From Pseudomonas sp. RIT-PI-AD (GTDB lineage Bacteria; Pseudomonadota; Gammaproteobacteria; Pseudomonadales; Pseudomonadaceae), in the NCBI RefSeq assembly GCF_025642785.1, contig NZ_JANZKU010000001.1:310001-374000 (forward strand): a stretch of 64,000 nt of DNA, read 5' to 3'. The notes below the pieces were generated by a model. The model saw only the letters and a program-made list of their open reading frames with translations, searched no databases and was not told the origin of the DNA. Made by a program: the position numbers and the translations under genes. Positions 44,631 to 54,045 of the stretch are shown in pieces; position 1 is the stretch's first letter; each line of letters opens with the position of its first letter.

Positions 44631-46045
44631 CATTGTTCGTCCAGTTCCTGAATCGTTTCGCCGACCGTGCGCACCGCCTGCTCGATCTCCGCACTGGCTT
44701 TGTTCGCGTAGTTCATCCGCAGGCAATTCCGGTATTTGCCGGAGGCCGAGAAGATGCAGCCGACGGCGATCTGCACTCCGCGGGTCAGCAGCGTGCGGTT
44801 CAAGCGTAGGGTATCGAAGCTTTCCGGCAATTCGATCCACAGCATGAAGCCCCCTTGGGGATCGCTGGCCCGGGTGCCCGGCGGGAAGTAACGCATCACC
44901 CAATCGATCATCTGGTCGCGGTTGCGTTGGTACTGGCCGCGCATGCGTCGCACGTGGGGCTCGTAGTGGCCGCCGGCGATGAACTCGGCGATCGCCATCT
45001 GCGGTTGGGTGGCGGTGGCGCCGGTGCTGATGTACTTCATGTGCAGCACCCGTTCCAAGTAGCGTCCCGGGGCGATCCAGCCGATCCGCAGGCCGGGTGC
45101 CAGGGTCTTGGAAAAGGAGCTGCAGAGCAGCACCCGGCCATCCTCGTCGAAGGACTTGATGCTGCGTGGGCGCGGGTAGCGGTAGGACAGGTCGCCGTAG
45201 ACGTCGTCTTCGATGATCGCCACGTCGAAGCGTTGGGCGAGTTGCAGCAGGGCGCGCTTGTTCGCTTCCGGCATGGTGTAGCCCAGCGGGTTGTTGCAGC
45301 TCGGGGTGAGTTGGATGGCCTTGATCGGCCATTGTTCGAGGGCCATTTCCAGGGCCGGCAGGCTGATGCCCTGGATCGGGTCGGTGGGCAGTTCCAGGGC
45401 CTTGATGTTGAGCCCCTTCAGGGTCTGCATGACGCCGTGGAAGCTGGGCGAGTCCAGCGCGACGATGTCGCCCGGCCCGCAGAGCGCGCGCAGGCTGGCG
45501 GATAACGCCTCGTGGCAGCCGGTGGTGACGATCAGGTCGGACGCCGTCAACTGGCAACCGGAGTCGAGCATCAGGCGAGCGATCTGTTGGCGCAACGCGT
45601 CGGTGCCGTAGATGCTGTCGTAATAGAGCCCGCGCATGTCCTGGCGCCGGCTGATGCGGCTGAGGGAGCGTAGCAGCGGCCGCAGGGTCGGCGAACCGAT
45701 GTCAGGCATGCCGCGCCCGAGCTGTACCACGTCGTCCCGTGGCACCGTGCGGATCAATTCGACCACCTGTTCCCACTGGGAAATCTCCAGGGGGCGTGGC
45801 GCCGTGCGCGTGATCGCCGGGAGAGCGGGTGTCTCGCGGTTCGCCGGCACGAAATAGCCTGACTTCGGCCGCGGTGCTGCCAAGCCGTTCTCTTCCAGCA
45901 GCCGGTAGGCCTGCTGGACGGTGGTCAGGCTCACGCCGTGTTCCAGGCTGAGGGCACGCACCGACGGCAAGCGGTCGCCCGGCCGGTAGAAGCCTTGTTG
46001 GATGCGGGCGCCGAGGGTCTCGGCGAGGCTGGCATAGAGTGTCAT
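44630..46045 (-). CDS. MocR-type GntR regulator with aminotransferase domain
   Basis: A 471-residue fusion. An N-terminal GntR winged helix (RPGDRLPSVRALSLEHGVSLTTVQQAYRLLEENG) is joined to a fold-type I PLP-dependent aminotransferase domain. The domain contains GCHEALSASLRALCGPGD, EDDVYGDL and the PLP-binding Lys in SSFSKTLAPGLRIGW. Members sense amino acids or pyridoxal 5'-phosphate. The target is unknown. The ATG at 46045 is used; an in-frame GTG at 46057 is possible. Divergent from the DUF1127 gene. Confidence 0.9.
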   Translation of the reverse strand: MTLYASLAETLGARIQQGFYRPGDRLPSVRALSLEHGVSLTTVQQAYRLLEENGLAAPRPKSGYFVPANRETPALPAITRTAPRPLEISQWEQVVELIRTVPRDDVVQLGRGMPDIGSPTLRPLLRSLSRISRRQDMRGLYYDSIYGTDALRQQIARLMLDSGCQLTASDLIVTTGCHEALSASLRALCGPGDIVALDSPSFHGVMQTLKGLNIKALELPTDPIQGISLPALEMALEQWPIKAIQLTPSCNNPLGYTMPEANKRALLQLAQRFDVAIIEDDVYGDLSYRYPRPRSIKSFDEDGRVLLCSSFSKTLAPGLRIGWIAPGRYLERVLHMKYISTGATATQPQMAIAEFIAGGHYEPHVRRMRGQYQRNRDQMIDWVMRYFPPGTRASDPQGGFMLWIELPESFDTLRLNRTLLTRGVQIAVGCIFSASGKYRNCLRMNYANKASAEIEQAVRTVGETIQELDEQ

Positions 46046-46220
46046 CGCATAGACCACAGAAGTGAGAAGAGAGCGACCATACAGATCCGCCGAAAATACA
46101 AGATTCAGATGGCTATCGCGACATTGTGTATGGCTCTAATTTAGGTTTTTTGAATCTGTATCGTCTCGCTGTCTTCGCCCATCATGCCTGCACAGGCTCG
46201 AACGAGCGAAGGAGGCGGCG

Positions 46221-46448
46221 ATGAACGGGTTGAGCGATGTACGTCTGAGCCTACGGGCAGGGGAATTGAGCGAACGAGGGACGGGGTCGATTCGAGGCGG
46301 TGCGCCGGAAATTTCCCGCTGGGGCAGGTTCTGGCTGCGTTTGCAGACCCGCCGCCGTCTGCTGGAGCTGGATGAATGGCAACTGCGCGATATCGGGCTC
46401 ACTCGCAGGCAAGCCCACGAGGAGGCCTTCAAACCCTTCTGGCGTTGA
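46221..46448 (+). CDS. Small DUF1127 protein
   Basis: A 75-residue protein ending in the DUF1127 (YjiS-like) motif: WGRFWLRLQTRRRLLELDEWQLRDIGLTRRQAHEEAFKPFW. The ATG at 46221 has a GGAGGCGGCG site upstream. Arg-rich DUF1127 proteins can bind RNA and link to phosphate or carbon metabolism in alphaproteobacteria; no role is known here. It lies between the divergent MocR gene and convergent apt. Confidence 0.85.
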   Translation: MNGLSDVRLSLRAGELSERGTGSIRGGAPEISRWGRFWLRLQTRRRLLELDEWQLRDIGLTRRQAHEEAFKPFWR

Positions 46449-46475
46449 CCCTCGACGAGCAGGCGAGCGGTCGGC

Positions 46476-47024
46476 TCAGACTTCGTCGAGTGCGAAGCGG
46501 GTGAGGGCAAAGCTCGGCACGCCGGCCTCGGCCAGCCTTGCCGAGCCGCCGAGTTCCGGCAGATCGATGATGGCCGCCGCTTCCAGCAGGCTCGCGCCCA
46601 TCCGGCGAACCAGGCTAGTCGCCGCCAGCAGGGTGCCGCCGGTGGCGATCAAGTCATCGAACATCAGCACCTTGTCGCCTTCGCACAGGCTGTCGGCATG
46701 CACTTCGAGGAAGGCCTCGCCGTATTCGGTGCGATACCCCTCGGCAAGCACATCCGCGGGCAGCTTGCCCTGCTTGCGGAACAGGATCAGCGGCTTGTTC
46801 AGCTCGTAGGCGATGATCGAGCCGATCAGGAAGCCCCGGGCATCCATGGCGCCGACATGGCTGAAATCCGCCTCGATGTAGCGTTGGACGAAGCTGTCCA
46901 TCACCAAGCGCAGGACGCGTGGCGACTGGAACAAGGGGGTAATGTCGCGGAACACCACGCCCGCCGTGGGGAAGTCCACGACCGGGCGGATAAGCGATTT
47001 GAGGGAAAATTCGTCGAGGTTCAT
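46476..47024 (-). CDS. apt: Adenine phosphoribosyltransferase
   Basis: A 182-residue salvage enzyme converting adenine and PRPP to AMP. It has the PRPP-binding loop [17 protein letters not shown], the base-recognition segment [10 protein letters not shown] and RKQGKLP. The ATG at 47024 is used; a longer in-frame start at 47039 (MAPPP) exists. It ends 28 bases before the convergent DUF1127 gene. Confidence 0.95.
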   Translation of the reverse strand: MNLDEFSLKSLIRPVVDFPTAGVVFRDITPLFQSPRVLRLVMDSFVQRYIEADFSHVGAMDARGFLIGSIIAYELNKPLILFRKQGKLPADVLAEGYRTEYGEAFLEVHADSLCEGDKVLMFDDLIATGGTLLAATSLVRRMGASLLEAAAIIDLPELGGSARLAEAGVPSFALTRFALDEV

Positions 47025-47104
47025 CGGGGGGGGCGCCATGCGAGAGGACGCACAGCGCCCGCGGCACGGGGCTGCGCAGGCGCGGCGAGTCGGAGGTGGG
47101 GGCT

Positions 47105-47839
47105 TCAGCCTTCCAGGCTGCCGCCGGCGAGGGCGCAGAGTTCGATCGGGTCGAGAATCTGCACTTCCTTGCCTTCGGCCGCCAGCAGCCGGTTCTGCTG
47201 GAAACGGGTGAACACCCGCGAAACGGTTTCCACGGCGAGACCAAGGTAGTTGCCGATCTCGTTGCGCGACATGGCCAGGCGGAACTGGTTGGCGGAGAAG
47301 CCGCGGGCGCGGAAGCGGGCCGACAGGTTGACCAGGAAGGTCGCGATCCGCTCGTCTGCGGTCTTCTTCGACAGCAACAGCATCATCTGCTGGTCGTCGC
47401 GGATTTCCCGGCTCATCACCCGCATCAGTTGGCGACGCAGCTGTGGCAGTTGCACCGACAGTTCGTCCAGTCGCTCGAAGGGGATTTCGCAGACCGAGGT
47501 GGTTTCCAGCGCCTGGGCCGAGACCGGATAGGCCTCGGTGTCCATGCCGGACAGCCCGACCAGTTCGCTGGGCAGGTGGAAGCCGGTGATCTGCTCCTCG
47601 CCACCGTCGGTGATGCTGAAGGTTTTCAGCGCGCCCGAACGCACCGCGAATACCGAATCGAAGCGGTCGCCCTGACGGAACAGGAACTCGCCTTTCTTCA
47701 GCGGTCGGCCGCGCTTGACGATCTCATCCAGGGAATCCATGTCCTCCATGTTCAGCGACAGCGGCAGGCACAGCGCTGCCAGGCTGCAATCCTTGCAGTG
47801 GGCTTGGGGCAGCGCGCGCACTTTGATGGTCTCGGACAT
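47105..47839 (-). CDS. anr: Anaerobic regulator Anr (FNR family)
   Basis: A 244-residue oxygen-sensing activator. The [4Fe-4S] ligands are C15, C18, C24 and C117; a cyclic-nucleotide-binding-like domain is followed by a dimer helix and the DNA recognition helix ([18 protein letters not shown], with the E-xx-SR pattern of FNR). It binds TTGAT-N4-ATCAA sites; such boxes occur upstream of hemN and ccoN2 in this window. The adjacent gene order apt-anr-hypothetical-hemN matches P. aeruginosa. Confidence 0.96.
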   Translation of the reverse strand: MSETIKVRALPQAHCKDCSLAALCLPLSLNMEDMDSLDEIVKRGRPLKKGEFLFRQGDRFDSVFAVRSGALKTFSITDGGEEQITGFHLPSELVGLSGMDTEAYPVSAQALETTSVCEIPFERLDELSVQLPQLRRQLMRVMSREIRDDQQMMLLLSKKTADERIATFLVNLSARFRARGFSANQFRLAMSRNEIGNYLGLAVETVSRVFTRFQQNRLLAAEGKEVQILDPIELCALAGGSLEG

Positions 47840-47986
47840 GGGGGCGGAATCCTTGGAAACACACAGTGGCCGTAAGGGTACCCCAAGGAAGGTCGCCAGG
47901 ACCAGCCGTGCGCGTTCCTGTCCGGTCGCTCAAGTTTTTCCGGTGGCTGACGATAGCGGGTGACGACAACCGTGAGGATCCGCGCC

Positions 47987-48481
47987 GTGAGCATCGAGCT
48001 ACCCTCCCTGGCCACCCGCATGCCGGTTGCCGCCATGCGTCCGGGTCAGGCTTCCAACGGCGCCGCCGTCGAGGCCGACCCGGCCATGGCCCCCGCGGCA
48101 GACGGCTCGACCGAGTCGCCGCCCGCCCGGGTCGGTATCCGCGTCAGCCTGTCGGCGCTGGGCCACGCACGTTCCAGCGAAGCGAACGAGAACGACAACA
48201 TCGAGAAGAGCGACCTGTCCGATACCATCAAGAGCATCCTCAAGATGATTCGCCAGCTCAAGACGCAGATGACCGAGAAACAGATCGAACTGCAGGCCAT
48301 CGGCAGCGACGGTCGGCTGGACGACAACGCCCGGATCGAGCAGGCCGCGCAGAAACGCAGCGAATTGTCCTCGTTGTCCGGGTCGCTCAGCACCGCCAAC
48401 TCCAGCCTGCTCGAGGCGATGCGCGAGGAAGGCCTCAGCGCCGAGCAGATGCAGACGGCTACCGCGCTGGCGATGAAGTGA
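47987..48481 (+). CDS. Conserved hypothetical protein between anr and hemN
   Basis: A 164-residue protein starting at a GTG (47987) with GAGG upstream. It has a Pro/Ala-rich N-terminal half and a helical, coiled-coil-like C-terminal half (DLSDTIKSILKMIRQLKTQMTEKQIELQAIG...). There are no membrane segments. It is conserved at this position in pseudomonads but its function is unknown. It is divergent from anr. Confidence 0.7.
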   Translation: MSIELPSLATRMPVAAMRPGQASNGAAVEADPAMAPAADGSTESPPARVGIRVSLSALGHARSSEANENDNIEKSDLSDTIKSILKMIRQLKTQMTEKQIELQAIGSDGRLDDNARIEQAAQKRSELSSLSGSLSTANSSLLEAMREEGLSAEQMQTATALAMK

Positions 48482-48515
48482 GTCCGGCGGCCGGGCGTGG
48501 ACCCGGCGAGTCGCT

Positions 48516-49898
48516 TCAGATCACCCGGGAGAAGCGCTGGTTGTTCTGTTCGGTCAGGTAGTGGTCGAACAGCATGCACACCGAGCGCGCCAGCAGGCGG
48601 CCGGCCGGGCGGATGTCGATGCCCTGGGGCGTGAGCTCGATCAAACCGTCGCTGGCCATGCGCTGCAACTGCGGCCAGAGATCGGAGAAGTAGCTGCGGA
48701 ACTCGATGCCGAAGGCCCGCTCGATCTCGGCGAACTGCAACTGGAACTGGCAGATCAGCTGCTGGATCACCGCCCGCCGCAGGCGGTCGTCCTGGTTGCA
48801 CAGCAGACCGCGGCTGGTGGCGAGCAGGTCGTTGTCCAGGCTGCTCTGGTAATCCGCCAGGTTGCTGGAGTTCTGGCTGTAGAGATCGCCCACCTGGCTG
48901 ATCGCGGACACGCCCAGGCCTATCAGGTCGCAATGACCATGGGTGGTGTAGCCCTGGAAGTTGCGTTGCAGGCTGCCGTCTTCCTGGGCCATGGCCAGTT
49001 CGTCGTCGGGCAGGGCGAAGTGATCCATGCCGATGTAGCGGTAGCCGGCGCGGGTCAGTTGCTCGATGCTGCCCTGGAGCATCTCGAGCTTGTCCGCCGG
49101 GCTCGGCAGGTCGGCCGCGTTGATCCGCCGCTGCGGCATGAAGCGCTCGGGCAGGTGCGCATAGTTGAACACCGAGAGCCGGTCCGGCTGCAACGCGATG
49201 ATTTCCTCGACGGTGCGGGCGAAGCGTTCCGGCGTCTGCCGGGGCAGCCCGTAGATCAGGTCGATGTTCACCGAGCGGTATTGCAGGGTACGCGCCGCCT
49301 CGACGATGGCGCGGGTCTCCTCGAGGCTCTGCAAGCGGTTGATCGCCCGCTGCACCGAAGGGTCGAGGTCCTGCACGCCGAGACTGACGCGGTTGAAGCC
49401 CAGTTCGCGCAGCAGGCCCATGGTCGACCAGTCGGCCTCGCGCGGGTCGATCTCGATGCCGTAGTCGCCGGAGTCGTCGTCGAGCAGGTTGAAATGGCTG
49501 CGCAGGTGCGCCATCAGCCGGCGCAGTTCGTCGTGGCTGAGGAACGTCGGGGTACCGCCGCCGAAGTGCAACTGCTCGACTTTCTGCGCGGGGTCGAGGT
49601 GGCAGGCCACCAGTTCGATCTCCCGCTCCAGCCGCTCCAGGTAGGGCAGGGCGCGGCCGCGATCCTTGGTGATCACCTTGTTGCAGGCGCAGTAGTAGCA
49701 GATGTTCGCGCAGAACGGCACGTGCACGTAGATCGACAGCGGCCGCTGGGCCTTGCGGCTGTCGCGCAAGGCGTGGAGGAGGTCGAAGGAACCGACGCGT
49801 TGGTTGAATTGCACCGCGGTCGGGTAGGAGGTGTAGCGCGGACCCGATTGATCGTAGCGGCGGATCAGATCGGTGTCCCAGCGGATGGCGTCGAGCAT
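48516..49898 (-). CDS. hemN: Oxygen-independent coproporphyrinogen III oxidase HemN
   Basis: A 460-residue radical SAM enzyme that makes protoporphyrinogen IX without oxygen. The cluster-binding cysteines are C63, C67 and C70 in PFCANICYYCACNK; the glycine-rich FGGGTPTFL follows. Length matches HemN (not the shorter HemW). A perfect Anr box lies upstream, so expression should rise at low oxygen and provide haem for cbb3 oxidases. Confidence 0.96.
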   Translation of the reverse strand: MLDAIRWDTDLIRRYDQSGPRYTSYPTAVQFNQRVGSFDLLHALRDSRKAQRPLSIYVHVPFCANICYYCACNKVITKDRGRALPYLERLEREIELVACHLDPAQKVEQLHFGGGTPTFLSHDELRRLMAHLRSHFNLLDDDSGDYGIEIDPREADWSTMGLLRELGFNRVSLGVQDLDPSVQRAINRLQSLEETRAIVEAARTLQYRSVNIDLIYGLPRQTPERFARTVEEIIALQPDRLSVFNYAHLPERFMPQRRINAADLPSPADKLEMLQGSIEQLTRAGYRYIGMDHFALPDDELAMAQEDGSLQRNFQGYTTHGHCDLIGLGVSAISQVGDLYSQNSSNLADYQSSLDNDLLATSRGLLCNQDDRLRRAVIQQLICQFQLQFAEIERAFGIEFRSYFSDLWPQLQRMASDGLIELTPQGIDIRPAGRLLARSVCMLFDHYLTEQNNQRFSRVI

Positions 49899-49933
49899 GC
49901 GGGCATTCCCCGGTTTGGCAAGCAGTGACCCGA

Positions 49934-49975
49934 AGTCTAGGGACGCCTCGGCGAGGGCAGCTTGATTTGAATCAA
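49934..49975 (-). promoter_or_regulatory. Anr/FNR box and -10 element of hemN
   Basis: TTGAT-TTGA-ATCAA at 49962-49975 is a perfect match to the Anr/FNR consensus. On the minus strand a TAGACT -10 element (49934-49939) lies at the right distance for a class II activated promoter, with the box centred about 41.5 bases before transcription start, and the hemN ATG is about 30 bases further. Confidence 0.85.
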
Positions 49976-50060
49976 GGGAGCGGGGTATGCGACACCTTGT
50001 CAGCTTGAACGGTCGGCGAAACCGCGGCGACAGCGGGTGCGTGCAGGACCTCGAGCCGGC

Positions 50061-50744
50061 TCAGTGACCCATCAGCCAGTGCTGGTGCGGGCCCGGCAGG
50101 GTCCAGAGGCCGAACACCATGATCAGCAGGCCGCCGGCGACGCGTACGCCGCGCCGTTGCAGCACGCGCTTCAGGCGCTCGGCGGCGAGGCCGGTGGCCA
50201 GCAGCACCGGCCAGGTGCCGAGACCGAAGGCCAGCATCAGCGCCCCGCTGTCCAAGGCCGAGCCCTGGCTGGCGGCCCACAGCAGGGTGCTGTAGACCAG
50301 CCCGCAGGGCAGCCAGCCCCAGAGGGCGCCGAGCAACAGGGCGCGCGGCACGCTGGAGACCGGCAGCAGGCGCCGGGCGAGGGGTTGCAGGTGGCGCCAG
50401 AGTCCGCGCCCGACCGCCTCGATGCGCGTCAGGCCGCTCCACCAGCCCGCCAGGTAGAGCCCCATGGCGATCAACAGCAGGGCGGCGATCACCCGCAGCG
50501 CCATGGCCGCCGGGCTGCTGGCCAGCGCCCAGCCGGCCAGGCCAACGAGGACGCCCGCCGCGGTGTAGCTGAGCACCCGCCCGAGGTTGTAGGCGAGCAG
50601 CAGGCGCAGGCGGCGCCCGCGCTGCTCGGCGGGGATGGCCAGGGTCAGGGCACCCATCAGGCCGCCGCACATGCCCAGGCAATGGCCGCCGCCGAGCAGG
50701 CCGAGAATCAGCGCGGACACCAGCAGCGGTGCCAGTTCAGGCAC
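50061..50744 (-). CDS. TauE/SafE-like membrane protein (DsbD_2 type) of the cbb3 assembly cluster
   Basis: A 227-residue membrane protein with about six helices. It has the HCLGMCGGLMGA motif and the ALWGWLPCGLVYSTL segment with paired cysteine/proline features typical of the cytochrome biogenesis transmembrane (DsbD_2) family. It starts at a GTG overlapping the end of ccoS. A role in copper or thiol handling for cbb3 oxidase is inferred from the neighbours. Confidence 0.82.
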   Translation of the reverse strand: MPELAPLLVSALILGLLGGGHCLGMCGGLMGALTLAIPAEQRGRRLRLLLAYNLGRVLSYTAAGVLVGLAGWALASSPAAMALRVIAALLLIAMGLYLAGWWSGLTRIEAVGRGLWRHLQPLARRLLPVSSVPRALLLGALWGWLPCGLVYSTLLWAASQGSALDSGALMLAFGLGTWPVLLATGLAAERLKRVLQRRGVRVAGGLLIMVFGLWTLPGPHQHWLMGH

Positions 50745-50946
50745 GGGGTTCGTCCTTGCCGGCGGCATGGCGCTCGGCTTCCTCGACACCGGCCTTGTGG
50801 CTGGGGTCTTCGTCGTCGAACAGGATGCTGTGGGCGGGACCGTCCATGTCGTCGTACTGACCGTTATCCACGGCCCAGAACAGCAGCCAGATGGCCAGGC
50901 CGACGATGATCACGGCAATGGGGATCATGACGTAGAGTGCGGTCAT
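50737..50946 (-). CDS. ccoS: Cbb3 oxidase maturation protein CcoS
   Basis: A 69-residue protein with one N-terminal membrane helix (YVMIPIAVIIVGLAIWLLFWAV), the conserved DNGQYDDMDGPAHSILFDD segment and a charged tail. CcoS is needed to insert cofactors into cbb3 oxidase. It follows ccoI by 30 bases and overlaps the next gene by 8. Confidence 0.93.
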   Translation of the reverse strand: MTALYVMIPIAVIIVGLAIWLLFWAVDNGQYDDMDGPAHSILFDDEDPSHKAGVEEAERHAAGKDEPRA

Positions 50947-50976
50947 CGGAACTCCGGGAGAGGGCTGCCGGTCGGC

Positions 50977-53385
50977 TCAGGCAGCCGGCGCGCGATTGAG
51001 CCGCAGGGCGTTGAGCACCACCAGCAGCGAGCTGAGGGACATGCCCAGGGCCGCCCAGACCGGCGTGACCCAGCCGCAGGCGGCGAAGGGCAGAACCAGG
51101 CCATTGTACAGGCTCGCCCAGGCCAGGTTCTCGATGATCACCCTGCGCGTGCGGCGCGCCATGTCGAACGCCTGCACCAGGCTGTCCAGCCGGTTGGACA
51201 GCAGCACCGCGTCGGCGCTGGTCTTCGCCAGGTCGGTGGCGGAGCCCATGGCCACGCTGATGTCCGCGCCGGCCAGCACCGGTACGTCGTTCACCCCATC
51301 GCCGAGCATCAGCACCCTTCGACCCTTCGCGTGCAGGTCACGAAGGACCGCCAGCTTGGCGTCGGGCGCGAGGCCGCCGCGGGCGTCGGCGATGCCCAGG
51401 CGCGTGGCGATCTCCGCGACCATCGGCGAGCTGTCGCCGGACAACAACAGAATTTCCCAGCCCTTGGCCTGGCAGGCTTGGATCAGCCGCGCAGCGTCTT
51501 CGCGCAGGCGGTCGTCCAGCACCAGCCAGGCCAGCGGACCCTGGGCATCGCCGAGCAGCAGCCACTGGCCGTTGCGGCCGGGAATCGCCGGCGCGGGGCT
51601 GCCGGCCAGCGCCGCGACGAACGCCGGCTGGCCGATGCGCAGGAGACGCCCCTCGACCCAGCCCTCCAGGCCAAGGCCGGGCACGCTGTCGACCCGTTCG
51701 GCGGCCGCCGGCGCCTTGCCGAATGCGCGGGCGATGGGGTGTTCGGAGCGGTTTTCCAGGGCTGCCGCCAGGCCCAGGCAGGCGTCCGCATCCCATTCCC
51801 GCAGCGGATGGATCGCGCTCAGGGTGAGGCGCCCTTCGGTGAGGGTGCCGGTCTTGTCGACGATCAGGGTATCGATGCGGTTCAGGCCTTCCAGCACGTG
51901 CCCGCGGGTCAGCAGCAGGCCCAGCCGGTGCAGGCTGCCGGTGGCGGCGGTGAGGGCGGTCGGGGTCGCCAGGGACAGCGCGCAGGGGCAGGTGGCGACC
52001 AGCATCGCCAGGACGATCCAGAAGGCCCGCTGCGGGTCGATCTGCCACCAGGCCAGGCCGACCGCCACGGCGGCCAGCAGGACCACCAGCAGGAACCACT
52101 GCGCCACCTGGTCGGCCAGCTCCGCCAGGCGCGGCTTGTCGGCCTGGGCGCGTTCCAGCAGGCGGACGATGGCCGACAGCCGGGTATCGTCGCCCAGGGC
52201 GCGGACCTCCACGGTGAGCGGACCCTCGACGTTCAGCGTGCCGGCGGTGACCGCATCGCCGACGCCCCTTGGCAAGGGCAGGTATTCGCCGCTGAGCAGC
52301 GATTCGTCGATGCTGGACTGGCCGCTGAGGATCAGCCCGTCCGCCGGCAGCAAGGCGCCGGGTTGCACCAGCACGCGATCGCCCACCTGAAGTTCGCCGA
52401 GCAGGATGCGTTCGCTCTGGCCCCGCGGATCGAGACGTAGGCAGGACGCCGGCAACAGGTTGACCAGTTGCGCGGTGGCCGCCGCGGTCCGCTCCCGGGC
52501 CCGGCGTTCCAGGTAGCGGCCGGCGAGGAGGAACAGTGCGAACATGCCCACCGCGTCGAAATACAACTCGCCCACGCCGGTCACCGTCGACCAGATGCCC
52601 GCCAGGTAGGCGCCGCCGATGGCCAGGGACACCGAGACGTCCATGGTCAGGTGGCGGGTGCGCAGGTCGCGCAGGGCGCCGCGGAAGAACTGTCCGCAGC
52701 AGTAGAAGACGATGGGCGTGGTGAGGAACAGGCTGATCCAGCGCAGGATGGTGTCGAGCTCGGCGGACAGGTCCAGGTTGAATTCCGGCCAGGTGGCCAT
52801 CGCCGCCATCATGACTTGCATCCACAACAGGCCGGCCACGCCCAGTTGCCGCAGCGCGCGGCGGTTTTCCCGGTGCAGGCGTTCGGCGGCTTCATCGGCC
52901 TTGTAGGGGTGCGCGGCATAGCCGATCCGCCGCAGCTCGGCAAGCAAGCGGCTGAGGGGCAGGGTACTGTCCGCCCAACGCACGTTCAGCCGGTGGTTGG
53001 AGAGATTCAGCGAAGCTTCGGCGACGCCTTCCAGGCGGCGCAGGTGCTTTTCGATCAGCCAGCCGCACGCCGCGCAACTGATGCCCTCGATCAGCAGGCA
53101 GGCCTGCGCCAGGTCTCCTTGGTGCTCGACGAAGGGCCGCTGTACGTCCTCCCGGTCGAGCAGGGCGATTTCCTCGGGCAGCGCCTGGGGCAGGGCATCG
53201 GGATTGGTCGAGGTCTCGCTGCGATGCTGGTAGTAGCTTTCCAGCCCGCCGGCCACGATGGCTTCCGCCACGGCCTGGCAGCCGGGGCAGCAGAGCGGCC
53301 TTTTCTCGCCGAGGATCAGCGCCTCGAAGCGTTGGCCGACGGGAACCGGCAGGCCGCAGTGGTAACAGGGCGTGGGCGTCGACAT
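50977..53385 (-). CDS. ccoI: Copper-translocating P1B-type ATPase CcoI
   Basis: An 802-residue copper exporter that supplies copper for cbb3 assembly. It has an N-terminal cysteine-rich region (CYHCG, CCPGC), a heavy-metal domain (ISCAACGWLIEKHL), the transmembrane CPC motif (ATCPCALS), the phosphorylation motif DKTGTLTEG and the hinge GDGVNDVPVLAGAD. The ATG at 53385 matches the usual MSxPTPCYHCG start. An in-frame ATG at 53418 adds 11 residues. Confidence 0.94.
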   Translation of the reverse strand: MSTPTPCYHCGLPVPVGQRFEALILGEKRPLCCPGCQAVAEAIVAGGLESYYQHRSETSTNPDALPQALPEEIALLDREDVQRPFVEHQGDLAQACLLIEGISCAACGWLIEKHLRRLEGVAEASLNLSNHRLNVRWADSTLPLSRLLAELRRIGYAAHPYKADEAAERLHRENRRALRQLGVAGLLWMQVMMAAMATWPEFNLDLSAELDTILRWISLFLTTPIVFYCCGQFFRGALRDLRTRHLTMDVSVSLAIGGAYLAGIWSTVTGVGELYFDAVGMFALFLLAGRYLERRARERTAAATAQLVNLLPASCLRLDPRGQSERILLGELQVGDRVLVQPGALLPADGLILSGQSSIDESLLSGEYLPLPRGVGDAVTAGTLNVEGPLTVEVRALGDDTRLSAIVRLLERAQADKPRLAELADQVAQWFLLVVLLAAVAVGLAWWQIDPQRAFWIVLAMLVATCPCALSLATPTALTAATGSLHRLGLLLTRGHVLEGLNRIDTLIVDKTGTLTEGRLTLSAIHPLREWDADACLGLAAALENRSEHPIARAFGKAPAAAERVDSVPGLGLEGWVEGRLLRIGQPAFVAALAGSPAPAIPGRNGQWLLLGDAQGPLAWLVLDDRLREDAARLIQACQAKGWEILLLSGDSSPMVAEIATRLGIADARGGLAPDAKLAVLRDLHAKGRRVLMLGDGVNDVPVLAGADISVAMGSATDLAKTSADAVLLSNRLDSLVQAFDMARRTRRVIIENLAWASLYNGLVLPFAACGWVTPVWAALGMSLSSLLVVLNALRLNRAPAA

Positions 53386-53511
53386 GGCGGAACCGGGTGG
53401 AGTGGAGAGGGAACCCATGGGGCGATCATGCCCGATACGACCGCGAGGATGGATTTCGCGGCCCTGGCGCTTGCGGGCGACCGAGAGAGTCGCCCGCCGC
53501 CATGCCCGGGA

Positions 53512-54030
53512 TCAGTGGCCGACCGGGCCTTCGTCGCCGAGCAGGAGCGGCTTGCCGGTCTCGATGGTTTCTTCCTCGAACAGCCGCCATTCCTGGCTGC
53601 CCTCGTTTCCGAGCAATTCGACGAAGCGCCGGCCCTGCACGGCATCCTGCATCATGCCGCGGTACAGGCCGTTCTCGACGGGTTGCATCACGATCCGGCG
53701 ATCGCGTTCCGGCTGGGTCGGCGAGATCAGGTTGAGCGTCAGTTGCGCCGGATGGCTGTTGCCTTCCAGGGTGAGTTCGGCGACGCCGCTGTCCTCGTCG
53801 AGGGTGATGCGGCCGTGGAGCTTCAGGCGCTCGGCGAACTTCTCCCGCTCCAGCGACTGGTTGATGCCCTTGCCGGCGTCGTAGTAGTCGGTCACCACCA
53901 GGCTGTCGCTCTGGCGGATGGAAATGACCAGCAACGACAGCCCGATCACCACCGAGCAAGCCAGCAAACCGATGATGAACCAGGGCCAGAACTGCTTGTA
54001 CCAGGGCTTGAATTGCACGTCAGCTTGCAT
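53512..54030 (-). CDS. ccoH: Cbb3 assembly protein CcoH (FixH)
   Basis: A 172-residue protein with one N-terminal membrane helix ([21 protein letters not shown]) and a periplasmic FixH domain ([22 protein letters not shown]). It stabilises the maturing cbb3 oxidase. It lies between ccoG and ccoI in the normal ccoGHIS order, 15 bases after ccoG. Confidence 0.93.
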   Translation of the reverse strand: MQADVQFKPWYKQFWPWFIIGLLACSVVIGLSLLVISIRQSDSLVVTDYYDAGKGINQSLEREKFAERLKLHGRITLDEDSGVAELTLEGNSHPAQLTLNLISPTQPERDRRIVMQPVENGLYRGMMQDAVQGRRFVELLGNEGSQEWRLFEEETIETGKPLLLGDEGPVGH

Positions 54031-54045
54031 GGATAACCTTGTCTG